A stretch of DNA of 5,808 nucleotides, taken from the NCBI RefSeq assembly GCF_946220915.1, contig NZ_CAMIHH010000147.1, positions 1 through 5,808 on the forward strand. Direction: 5' to 3'. Numbering within the stretch: the first letter of the stretch is position 1; the number at the start of each line of letters is the position of its first letter. Origin of the DNA: an uncultured Flavobacterium sp. (lineage in GTDB: Bacteria > Bacteroidota > Bacteroidia > Flavobacteriales > Flavobacteriaceae). Positions 1 through 5,808 of the stretch are shown here, in pieces. Position numbers and translations under genes: made by a program. Below the pieces are notes generated by a model. It was not told the origin of the DNA and ran no database searches. It was given only the letters and a program-made list of their open reading frames with translations.

Positions 1-1473
1 GACCTTTATAAATGTAATAATCTTATTGGCAGCGCCCTCTTAGGCCAAAATAATTTTCCTGAAGCTATAAAATATTACAGGAACGCGCTCTCTCAACTTG
101 ACAATCTTGCAAAAGAAGGATATCCCGAGGAAATCATATCTAACTTCAGGGCTTCAAGCTATAACAATCTTGGCCATGTTTATGTAAAAGAGCAGGACTA
201 CCCTGCTGCAATACAAATATATAATGAAGCTCTTGAGAGTGAGAACATTAAATCTGCCCCACCGGCATTGTATGCCAAACTTCAAAGCAACCTTGCCTAT
301 GCACAATTTCGCTCCGGCAATTATTCCGGGCTTCCACAAATGTTTTACAACGCACTCAAGACAAGGGAGGATGTAAAGGACAAACAGGGCATAGTAGCCA
401 GCCACATCAATCTGGGTGAGTATTATGCTGCAAAAAATAATATGGCACTTGCAATAAGCCATTTGAAGAAAGCTTATAACGACGCACGAAAAATTGGCAG
501 CAATGATGAAATACTTGCCAGCTCCAAACTTTTATCAGAACTTGATAAAAAAGATGGGGCTTTTTATGCCGAGCAATATATAAGTGTAAATGAAAAAATG
601 CAGAATGCCATAAAGGCCAACAGGGAAAAATTTGCACGCATAGAATACGAAACCGATAAGTTAGAGGACGAAAAAGCTGCCCTTGCACGAAAAAACACTT
701 ATATTATAGGAGCTTCAATAATAGCATTGCTTTTTATCGCTGCAATTTTCATGATTTACTACCTCAATTCGCGCAATAAAGAACTGTTGCTAATACAGGA
801 GCAGCAAAAGGCAAATGAGGAAATCTACCAGCTGATGTTCGAGCAGCAGTCCAATATAGAATCGGCCCGTACCGAAGAAAAAACCAGGATAGCGATGGAG
901 CTTCATGACGGCATCCTGAACAATATATATGCCGTACGCCTCAACCTTGAATTCATTAATAGAAAAACAGATGATGCAGCGATATTAAAGCGAAAAGAAT
1001 ATATTAAAGAACTCCAAAATGTCGAGAGCGAAATAAGGGCAGTCTCTCACGATCTTAGCAGGAACGACATTTTTAGCCAGGGACAGGATTTCGGCGCCAT
1101 ATTGCGGTTTATGATCACTTCACAGAAAAACAACTTCAATACGGGCTTTGATGCCGAGATAGACCCCTCAATCGATTGGGATGCAATGAACAACACTTAT
1201 AAGATAAATGTATATCGCATAGTGCAGGAAGCCCTTCAAAACATCAATAAGTATTCTCAGGCACAGCGTGCAGGTGTAGAAATTATAAGGCAGGACAATA
1301 GCCTGAACATTGTGGTAACGGATAATGGCGTAGGCTTTGATCCTGAAAAGGCCAAAGGCGGGATAGGGTTAAAAAATCTAAGGAAGCGTGCAGAGGCACT
1401 CAAAGGCATATTAAATGTCAATTCGAAGATAGGCAATGGATCATCGATCGAGGTAGTTTTTCCGCTTTCCTAA
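1..1473 (+). CDS. TPR-containing membrane sensor histidine kinase (HisKA_3 type), 5' end missing
   Basis: The frame is open from base 1 to the TAA at 1471-1473, giving 490 residues with the N-terminus outside the window. An apparent start at 268 is only an in-frame TTG (Leu) inside the TPR region. Residues 1 to about 165 hold at least four TPR-like repeats (for example around NNLGHVYVKEQDYPAAI). A coiled stretch follows, then one membrane segment at about 234-254, then a linker and the dimerisation/phosphoacceptor helix with ELHDG, the likely phosphorylated His being residue 302. The ATPase domain shows an N-box (RIVQEALQN, N414), DNGVGF (441-446) and GGIGL (453-457). These features define the NarX/DesK-like family: a periplasmic or extracytoplasmic TPR sensor and a cytoplasmic kinase that phosphorylates a response regulator, usually LuxR-type. 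No regulator gene follows, so the partner is upstream or elsewhere. The signal sensed is unknown. Any signal peptide would lie in the missing part. Confidence 0.93.
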   Translation, partial: DLYKCNNLIGSALLGQNNFPEAIKYYRNALSQLDNLAKEGYPEEIISNFRASSYNNLGHVYVKEQDYPAAIQIYNEALESENIKSAPPALYAKLQSNLAYAQFRSGNYSGLPQMFYNALKTREDVKDKQGIVASHINLGEYYAAKNNMALAISHLKKAYNDARKIGSNDEILASSKLLSELDKKDGAFYAEQYISVNEKMQNAIKANREKFARIEYETDKLEDEKAALARKNTYIIGASIIALLFIAAIFMIYYLNSRNKELLLIQEQQKANEEIYQLMFEQQSNIESARTEEKTRIAMELHDGILNNIYAVRLNLEFINRKTDDAAILKRKEYIKELQNVESEIRAVSHDLSRNDIFSQGQDFGAILRFMITSQKNNFNTGFDAEIDPSIDWDAMNNTYKINVYRIVQEALQNINKYSQAQRAGVEIIRQDNSLNIVVTDNGVGFDPEKAKGGIGLKNLRKRAEALKGILNVNSKIGNGSSIEVVFPLS

Positions 1474-1507
1474 AACAAAAAATACAGAATTCTCATCTAT
1501 TGTTTTA

Positions 1508-1515
1508 TATATTTG
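1508..1515 (+). promoter_or_regulatory. Bacteroidota-type -7 promoter element for the amino-acid dehydrogenase gene
   Basis: TATATTTG matches the phylum consensus TAnnTTTG and lies 24 bases before the ATG at 1540, which would put the transcript start near 1520-1523 with a short A-rich leader. No good TTG -33 element is present about 19 bases upstream, so the promoter is only half-consensus. The TTG of this element is in frame with the downstream gene and can be mistaken for its start codon. Confidence 0.6.
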
Positions 1516-1539
1516 TGCCAATTAATAAAAACACAACAA

Positions 1540-2766
1540 ATGAAAGATTTACTAAGTAAATTCGAAAATAAACAACCTGAAATCATATTTAACTGGAAAG
1601 ATTCCGAAACCGAGGCTGAAGGCTGGACAGTAATCAATTCGCTCAGGGGAGGCGCTGCAGGCGGCGGGACAAGGATGCGCAAGGGCCTCGACATGAACGA
1701 GGTGCTATCGCTTGCAAAGACAATGGAAGTAAAGTTCTCTGTTTCCGGCCCTGCAATTGGTGGAGCAAAATCGGGCATTAACTTTGATCCTTCCGACCCT
1801 CGCAAAGAAGGCGTACTGCAAAGATGGTACAAAGCCGTTGCGCCACTGCTGAAAAGCTATTATGGCACTGGCGGCGACCTTAATGTAGATGAGATACACG
1901 AAGTGATTCCCATGACAGAAGAATGTGGGGTTTGGCATCCGCAGGAAGGCGTTTTCAACGGGCACTTTAAGCCAAGCGAGGCTGATAAAATAAACCGCAT
2001 CGGTCAATTGCGCCAAGGAGTGGTAAAAGTAATAGAGAACCCCGCCTTTTCTCCAGATACAACCAAAAAATATACTGTTGCCGACATGATAACCGGTTAT
2101 GGCGTGGCAGAAGCGGTTCGTCATTTTTACGCAATTTACGGAGGCGACATAAAAGGTAAAAAGGCCATTGTACAGGGTTTTGGCAATGTAGGGTCGGCCG
2201 CAGCATTTTACCTGGCTGAGATGGGCGCTAAAGTTGTAGGCATCATTGACCGTGACGGAGGGCTTATCAATAAAGAGGGCTTCTCTTTTGAAGAGATTAA
2301 GCAATTGTTCCTTAACAAGGATGGCAATAAACTGATCGCCGACAATATGATACCGTTCGAACAGATCAATGCTGAAATATGGAATGTTGGTGCGGAGATA
2401 TTTACGCCTTGCGCAGCTTCGAGGCTGGTTACCAAAGACCAGATCGACAATATGATCGCGGCAGGGCTTGAAGTAATTTCATGCGGTGCCAATGTACCTT
2501 TTGCCGACAAAGAGATCTTCTTCGGGCCGATAATGGAAGCTACCGACAGCAAGGTAAGCCTGATCCCCGATTTTATTTCGAACTGCGGTATGGCTAGGGT
2601 ATTTGCCTACTTCATGGAGAAAAAAGTGAGCATGGCTGATGAAGCTATTTTCAGTGATACCTCTGCCATCATTGGCAAGGCAATTGAAGCTATACATTCA
2701 CAAAACAGTTCAAAAACCGGGATCAGTGCCACAGCGTTTGAAATTGCCCTGAAACAGCTGGTATAA
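1540..2766 (+). CDS. Glu/Leu/Phe/Val dehydrogenase family, NAD(P)-dependent amino-acid dehydrogenase
   Basis: A 408-residue cytoplasmic enzyme predicted to carry out reversible oxidative deamination of an L-amino acid to its 2-oxo acid plus ammonium. The N-terminal substrate domain has RGGAAGGGTRM (36-46), K60 and K65 in LAKTMEVKF, GGAKSGI (74-80) with the expected catalytic lysine K77, and GTGGDLNVDE with the expected catalytic aspartate D113. The C-terminal Rossmann domain has GFGNVG (213-218), and D237 closes the second strand (VVGIID), which in this superfamily favours NAD over NADP. I infer that preference only. Glutamate versus branched-chain or aromatic specificity cannot be decided from motifs. 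The ATG at 1540 is chosen because the in-frame TTG at 1513 lies within the promoter -7 element; it follows an A-rich leader without Shine-Dalgarno sequence. No intrinsic terminator is visible in the 66 bases after the kinase gene, so read-through from it is possible. All key residues are present and the gene appears intact. Confidence 0.93.
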   Translation: MKDLLSKFENKQPEIIFNWKDSETEAEGWTVINSLRGGAAGGGTRMRKGLDMNEVLSLAKTMEVKFSVSGPAIGGAKSGINFDPSDPRKEGVLQRWYKAVAPLLKSYYGTGGDLNVDEIHEVIPMTEECGVWHPQEGVFNGHFKPSEADKINRIGQLRQGVVKVIENPAFSPDTTKKYTVADMITGYGVAEAVRHFYAIYGGDIKGKKAIVQGFGNVGSAAAFYLAEMGAKVVGIIDRDGGLINKEGFSFEEIKQLFLNKDGNKLIADNMIPFEQINAEIWNVGAEIFTPCAASRLVTKDQIDNMIAAGLEVISCGANVPFADKEIFFGPIMEATDSKVSLIPDFISNCGMARVFAYFMEKKVSMADEAIFSDTSAIIGKAIEAIHSQNSSKTGISATAFEIALKQLV

Positions 2767-2786
2767 TCATATAATAAACTATTTTT

Positions 2787-2812
2787 AATGGCAGGCAATC
2801 CCTGCCATTTTT
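2787..2812 (+). terminator. Intrinsic terminator or attenuator between the dehydrogenase gene and folC
   Basis: A perfect 9-bp stem (2787-2795 with 2801-2809) around a five-base loop is followed by a T run at 2808-2812. The geometry is that of a rho-independent terminator on the + strand; the other strand lacks a T run. It starts 20 bases after the dehydrogenase stop codon and ends 4 bases before the folC ATG, so it occupies what would be the folC translation initiation region. Confidence 0.75.
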
Positions 2813-2816
2813 GATT

Positions 2817-4031
2817 ATGGACTATAAAGCAACAATCCAATGGATGTTCAGCCAGCTGCCCATGTACCAGGCACAGGGGGCATCGGCCTATAAAAAAGAC
2901 CTTACTAACAGCATTTTACTTGCTGAACATTTGGGCAATCCGGAGCGGGAAATTAAATCGATACATATAGCCGGCACCAACGGCAAAGGCTCAACCTCTA
3001 GTATGCTGGCCTCGATATTGCAGGAAGCAGGCTATAAAACCGGATTGTACACATCGCCTCACCTTAAGGATTTCAGAGAACGCATCAAAATTAACGGACA
3101 GGACATACCGAAAGATTTTGTAGTAGACTTCATTAGCCGGAACGGGCTTTTTTTCGAAAAGCATCAATTAAGTTTCTTCGAAATGACGGTAGGCCTGGCG
3201 TTTGAGTATTTTGTTTCGGAACAGGCAGACATCGCCATTATAGAAGTTGGCATGGGCGGCAAGCTGGATTCGACCAACATCATTTCGCCAATCGCATCAG
3301 TCATAACCAACATAGGGATGGACCATATGCAGTTTTTAGGGAATACACTACAAGAGATCGCCGGTGAGAAAGCAGGTATCATCAAACCGGGAATCCCTGT
3401 CGTGATTGGTGAATATACCAGCGAAACGAAATCTGTATTTTTGGCAAAAGCGGAATCGTGCTCCTCCCCTATTTATTTTGCTTCGGATGAAGTTATGACA
3501 GATTACCCATCTGACCTTATTGGCGACTACCAAGTACAAAACCGTACAACAGTACTAAAAACCATTGAGGTCATAAAGAACAAATTTCCTGTAATCCAAC
3601 AAAATATAAAAGATGGCCTGCTGAAGGTAATGAGTAATACCGGTTTCAAAGGACGATGGCATCAGGTGCACGCTTCTCCCACGGCCATTGCCGATACGGC
3701 ACACAACAGCCACGGCCTTAAAATTGTCATGAACCAGTTGCAAAAACAGGAATTTGATACCTTACATATTGTTTTAGGCGTCGTAAATGATAAAGACCTT
3801 GCTGATATTTTGCCTCTTTTCCCGCAAAATGCCATTTATTATTTCTGTAAACCGGATGTGCCAAGGGGACTGGACGAAAAGCTGTTACGTGGAGCCGCAT
3901 CTCAACACGGACTAAATGGGAATGCATATGATTCGGTTACAGCAGCTTATAGCGAAGCCTTAGCAGCCGCATCTCTAAATGATTTCATTTTCATAGGTGG
4001 CAGCACTTTTGTGGTAGCAGAAATTTTATGA
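2817..4031 (+). CDS. folC: Bifunctional dihydrofolate synthase / folylpolyglutamate synthase
   Basis: A 404-residue Mur-ligase-family enzyme of folate synthesis. It ligates L-glutamate to dihydropteroate to make dihydrofolate, and adds further glutamates to tetrahydrofolates, with ATP cleavage, in the cytoplasm. The ATP-binding P-loop GTNGKGS is at residues 53-59 (K57), followed by the conserved TSPHL and RERIKING stretch. EVGMGGKLDSTN begins at residue 143, and GEKAGIIKPG begins at 183, with K185 in the position of the lysine that is carbamylated in this family. The C-terminal ligase domain shows GRW and the DTAHN motif (293-297), a variant of the usual D-x-AHN. The length is typical. The start is placed at ATG 2817 (MDYKATIQWMFSQLPMY, the usual beginning of this family) rather than the upstream TTG at 2811, which lies in the terminator T run. 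No TAnnTTTG promoter was found just upstream, so expression may rely on read-through of the hairpin. Confidence 0.96.
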   Translation: MDYKATIQWMFSQLPMYQAQGASAYKKDLTNSILLAEHLGNPEREIKSIHIAGTNGKGSTSSMLASILQEAGYKTGLYTSPHLKDFRERIKINGQDIPKDFVVDFISRNGLFFEKHQLSFFEMTVGLAFEYFVSEQADIAIIEVGMGGKLDSTNIISPIASVITNIGMDHMQFLGNTLQEIAGEKAGIIKPGIPVVIGEYTSETKSVFLAKAESCSSPIYFASDEVMTDYPSDLIGDYQVQNRTTVLKTIEVIKNKFPVIQQNIKDGLLKVMSNTGFKGRWHQVHASPTAIADTAHNSHGLKIVMNQLQKQEFDTLHIVLGVVNDKDLADILPLFPQNAIYYFCKPDVPRGLDEKLLRGAASQHGLNGNAYDSVTAAYSEALAAASLNDFIFIGGSTFVVAEIL

Positions 4032-4046
4032 TTTTTTAATTTATTG

Positions 4047-4077
4047 TTTGCAAATATCAAAAAACAGCCTATATTTG
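4047..4077 (+). promoter_or_regulatory. Near-consensus Bacteroidota housekeeping promoter for tRNA-Val
   Basis: TTTG at 4047-4050 and TATATTTG at 4070-4077 are separated by 19 bases, matching the -33 TTTG / -7 TAnnTTTG arrangement of the Bacteroidota primary sigma factor. The predicted transcript start is near 4083-4085, giving a 5' leader of about 27 bases before the tRNA. Its closeness to consensus suits a highly expressed stable-RNA gene. It begins 16 bases after the folC stop. Confidence 0.85.
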
Positions 4078-4109
4078 CACTCGCAATACAGAACAAGTAT
4101 TGCAAATAT
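4049..4109 (+). repeat. Three copies of a 9-bp motif in the tRNA promoter and leader
   Basis: TGCAAATAT occurs directly at 4049-4057 and 4101-4109, and inverted (ATATTTGCA) at 4071-4079. The first direct copy overlaps the -33 element and the inverted copy overlaps the -7 element, so these two form a 9-bp inverted repeat with a 13-base spacer across the promoter. The first and third copies extend to a 10-bp direct repeat (TTGCAAATAT, 4048-4057 and 4100-4109). Part of the similarity is imposed by the promoter consensus itself (TTTG), so a regulatory role is not established. Confidence 0.5.
4083..4103 (+). repeat. Hairpin in the pre-tRNA-Val 5' leader
   Basis: GCAATAC (4083-4089) and GTATTGC (4097-4103) form a perfect 7-bp stem with a seven-base loop. 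It lies at the predicted transcript start and ends eight bases before the mature tRNA 5' end, so it would form in the leader removed by RNase P. It has no T run and is not a terminator. Confidence 0.6.
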
Positions 4110-4111
4110 TG

Positions 4112-4189
4112 GGGCGATTAGCTCAGCTGGTTCAGAGCATCTCGTTTACACCGAGAGGGTCGGGGGTTCGAACCCCTCATCGCCCACCA
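4112..4189 (+). tRNA. tRNA-Val (anticodon UAC), CCA encoded
   Basis: A complete cloverleaf can be drawn. The acceptor stem is 4112-4118 with 4179-4185, the discriminator is A4186 and CCA is 4187-4189. The D stem is GCTC/GAGC (4121-4124 with 4135-4138). The anticodon stem is TCTCG/CGAGA (4140-4144 with 4152-4156) around the loop TTTACAC, with anticodon TAC at 4147-4149. The variable loop has five bases. The T arm has a 5-bp stem including one G-T pair and the loop TTCGAAC. The molecule reads valine codons GUA and, with wobble modification, other GUN codons. The encoded CCA and intact 3' half matter because the convergent serine recombinase gene overlaps the last 44 bases, which suggests that integration kept a functional tRNA. 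Confidence 0.97.
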
Positions 4190-5708
4190 TAAAGGACAAA
4201 GAAGTTTTTTTACTCCTTGTCCTTTTTTTATGCTTGTCTATTTCCTTGTTAATTAGGTAGATTAAGTTGACCGCCTCATTAATCCTACTGGTTCGAAACT
4301 CGTTTTCTTCAAAAGAAAAATTTTCAGGATATATTGAACCAATTAAACCGCGCGTATCTTCCAGTTTCCCAGTATCAAACAGCATTCGTAGATTTAAAAG
4401 CCTGTCAATCCCTTTTCTCAACAGCTCTTCTATGTCGTCATCCTCATTGTTCAGACTTCCAAGCTTGACCTCTAATTTGGTTATCATTGAGCCGTAATCC
4501 GATTTCATTTCCCTGTAATCATCTGCATCGATTTTACGTGTTGCAAGCAAATCTCTTGCATGGCTCAACCGCGCTTCGTAATCTGTTAGCTGCGCAAGAA
4601 TCCGCTTCTTTTCATCCTGAGAACCTTTAGTCTGTTCATTATAGGCTTCCACAATTAATTCTACATACAGTTCCTTTATCTCTAGGCGCGGCATAAATTT
4701 ATCCAATTCCAGTTTAAACAATTCATTTACCGGCTCTGCCCTTAATCTGTGCGTGCAGCCACCGAAGCAGTGATAATACGAATAATAGCGGTTTCGGCCT
4801 TTTGATTTACTTGCAGTGAGAATTTTAAGGCACTTAGGGCAACGTAGGAAGCCCCTCAATGGGAAATCCGCATCAATCTGCATCTTCGGACGATATGACC
4901 TGCTACGGCCGTCCAATACGTCCTGAACAGTATAGTAAAGGTCTTCGGTAATAATAGCTTCATGCTGCCCCTTTACTAACTGGCTTTCCTCGTCCTTAAA
5001 TTTTGGAACGAATATTTTCCCACAATACAGAGGGTTTCGGATAGCAAGCCAAAATGCGTTCTTGCCAACGGTTAAACCTTTTTTTCTTGCCATGCGTAGA
5101 ATTTCTTCGGTATTAAATATGCCTTTGGCAATTTCCTCAAATGCCCATTGAATGATGCTGGCTTGTGGCTCTTTAGGGGCAATGTATTTCCTGCCATCCT
5201 CTTTTGATTTGTTTACATATCCAATTGGTGCCTGGCTGACATAGCGTCCTTCTTTCATAGCCCTGCGCATTCCATAAAGCACATTTAGTGCCCTGCGGTC
5301 ATTTTCAACTTCAGGAGCTGCAAGGTAAAAAGCAAGCATCATTTTATTTTCAGGGATTGACAGATCCAGAGGCTGCTCTATAGCTTGCGGCTCAACACCC
5401 ACTTTGCGAAGGATGCTTATCATTTGGTAAGCATCCCCTGCATTACGGCTAAACCTGTCCCACTTTGTAAATAGTACAAGGTCAGTTTTATGCTTTTGCT
5501 TTTTTAAAAGCAGAAGCAGCTTTTTCCAGGCAGGCCTGTTGAATGATTTTGCAGAATGATCCTCATATATAACTTCCCTGATAGTAATATCATTTATCAT
5601 GCAATACTTGCGCAATACCTCTTCCTGATTGCGCTGTGAATATCCCTTGTCCGCTTGTTCATCAGTGCTTACCCTGACATACAAGTCTGCTATTTTTTTT
5701 ACTTTCAT
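4146..5708 (-). CDS. Large serine recombinase / integrase running into antisense tRNA-Val
   Basis: A 520-residue site-specific recombinase. The resolvase catalytic domain (about 5-150) has YVRVSTDEQ with the nucleophile Ser14 and Arg12, and KWDRFSRN with D84, R85 and R88, matching the D-R-x-x-R active-site motif. A recombinase domain (about 158-265, from APIGYV) and a zinc-ribbon region with C290-x2-C293 and C314-x3-C318 follow, then a charged, probable coiled-coil segment (about 360-440). This order and length are those of large serine integrases, which cut four strands through 5'-phosphoserine links to insert or excise phages and conjugative or mobilisable elements. The start at 5708 gives a normal N-terminus; an upstream reading frame ends two bases before it, implying co-transcription. 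The C-terminus is odd: residues from about 494 are read from the tRNA terminator, and 507-520 (ending GFEPPTLSV) from antisense tRNA. All catalytic residues seen are intact, so the enzyme is probably active. The element carried is unknown. Confidence 0.93.
   Translation of the reverse strand: MKVKKIADLYVRVSTDEQADKGYSQRNQEEVLRKYCMINDITIREVIYEDHSAKSFNRPAWKKLLLLLKKQKHKTDLVLFTKWDRFSRNAGDAYQMISILRKVGVEPQAIEQPLDLSIPENKMMLAFYLAAPEVENDRRALNVLYGMRRAMKEGRYVSQAPIGYVNKSKEDGRKYIAPKEPQASIIQWAFEEIAKGIFNTEEILRMARKKGLTVGKNAFWLAIRNPLYCGKIFVPKFKDEESQLVKGQHEAIITEDLYYTVQDVLDGRSRSYRPKMQIDADFPLRGFLRCPKCLKILTASKSKGRNRYYSYYHCFGGCTHRLRAEPVNELFKLELDKFMPRLEIKELYVELIVEAYNEQTKGSQDEKKRILAQLTDYEARLSHARDLLATRKIDADDYREMKSDYGSMITKLEVKLGSLNNEDDDIEELLRKGIDRLLNLRMLFDTGKLEDTRGLIGSIYPENFSFEENEFRTSRINEAVNLIYLINKEIDKHKKRTRSKKTSLSFMVGDEGFEPPTLSV
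4191..4229 (+). terminator. Intrinsic terminator of tRNA-Val
   Basis: A 9-bp stem (AAAGGACAA at 4191-4199 with TTGTCCTTT at 4217-4225) begins one base after the tRNA CCA. A further AGT/ACT pairing (4203-4205 with 4212-4214) can extend it, and seven Ts follow at 4223-4229. It acts on the + strand; in the other direction only three Ts follow the stem. It lies wholly inside the antisense recombinase gene, where it encodes a basic stretch from about residue 494 to 506. Confidence 0.85.
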
Positions 5709-5710
5709 GG

Positions 5711-5808
5711 TTACTTAAGTTTACTTTTTTTTCTTTTTAAATAGTTTGATACGGTAATGTTTGCCATCTTTCGCAGGAAGTTAAGTATTTCCTGAGCCTG
5801 TTCAAGTG
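5711..5808 (-). CDS. C-terminal end of an unidentified protein upstream of the recombinase (partial)
   Basis: On the - strand an open frame enters from the right edge (first full codon at 5806) and ends with TAA at 5711-5713, two bases before the recombinase ATG. It yields 31 residues: a helix-like start (LEQAQEILNFLRKM) and a strongly basic tail (YLKRKKSKLK). The tight spacing and the lack of a TAnnTTTG promoter between the two suggest a shared transcript. Too little is visible to name a family. The basic end is compatible with, but does not show, nucleic-acid binding. A chance open frame of this length cannot be excluded. Confidence 0.5.
   Translation of the reverse strand, partial: LEQAQEILNFLRKMANITVSNYLKRKKSKLK

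Larger units (their letters stand above)
4190..5808. mobile_element. Left end of a putative integrated element at the tRNA-Val 3' end (incomplete)
   Basis: A recombinase gene lies directly against the 3' end of an intact tRNA gene and points toward it, which is the usual layout of an integrase at the attachment-site end of a genomic island or prophage. The exact crossover is not visible. The likely att core is somewhere in the 3' half of the tRNA through its terminator (about 4146-4229), because an element using this site must restore that sequence. No second copy of the tRNA 3' end occurs to the right within the window, so the other boundary and all cargo lie beyond 5808. This is inference from gene arrangement. 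Confidence 0.55.

Noticed and set aside
268..270. Apparent start codon of the kinase gene
   Set aside because: It is a TTG inside a TPR repeat; the same frame is open and TPR-like back to base 1, so the gene is cut by the window edge and does not start there.
154..462. A 102-codon - strand frame inside the kinase gene
   Set aside because: It is hydrophobic, low in plausibility, and antisense to clear TPR coding sequence; treated as a shadow.
1486..1493. AGAATTCT palindrome after the kinase gene as a possible terminator
   Set aside because: A four-base arm with no loop and no following T run cannot form an intrinsic terminator.
1513..1515. In-frame TTG as start of the dehydrogenase
   Set aside because: It is the end of the TAnnTTTG promoter element and would lie upstream of the predicted transcript start; the ATG at 1540 gives the normal N-terminus.
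1705..2304. A 199-codon - strand frame inside the dehydrogenase gene
   Set aside because: It is antisense to a well-supported gene, has no recognisable domain and no promoter or start context; it is a shadow frame.
4048..4260. A 70-codon + strand frame spanning the tRNA
   Set aside because: It starts at a TTG in the promoter and consists of promoter, tRNA and terminator translated in sense; the SNPSSP stretch is a typical tRNA read-through product.
4230..5808. Possible second attachment site inside the window
   Set aside because: I found no second copy of the tRNA 3' portion on either strand by eye, so the far boundary is taken to be outside the window.

Overview
The window reads as a member of the Bacteroidota, most likely a flavobacterium. 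Two promoters carry the TAnnTTTG -7 element of that phylum, and one of them also has a TTTG -33 element at 19-bp spacing. The leaders are A-rich without Shine-Dalgarno sequences, the DNA is AT-rich, and the protein families (TPR-type sensor kinase, a ~408-aa Glu/Leu/Phe/Val dehydrogenase, a ~404-aa FolC) fit. This is inference from sequence features, not from a database match.

Left part (1-4031), all on the + strand, is ordinary chromosome. It holds the 3' end of a TPR/membrane histidine kinase cut by the window edge, then an amino-acid dehydrogenase with its own promoter, then a terminator-like hairpin, then folC, whose ATG follows the hairpin by four bases. The dehydrogenase links amino acids to 2-oxo acids and ammonium, and FolC makes dihydrofolate and polyglutamylated folates. 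Nothing in the sequence shows that the three genes share a pathway.

Middle (4032-4230) is a compact, well-formed tRNA-Val(UAC) unit: a near-consensus promoter, a leader hairpin, a full cloverleaf with encoded CCA, and an intrinsic terminator.

Right part (4146-5808), on the - strand, looks like one end of an integrated element. A large serine recombinase gene points at the tRNA and reads straight through the tRNA terminator into the antisense strand of the tRNA, stopping in the anticodon loop. Its last 14 residues (M507 to V520) are antisense tRNA sequence. Two bases upstream of the recombinase start is the end of another, truncated reading frame, so the recombinase is probably the last gene of an operon that enters from beyond the right edge. 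The cargo and the far end of the element are outside the window.

The most notable point is a serine, not tyrosine, recombinase sitting at a tRNA 3' end and fused in frame to antisense tRNA sequence. I saw no CRISPR array, rRNA, transposon inverted repeats or clear novel defence system here.
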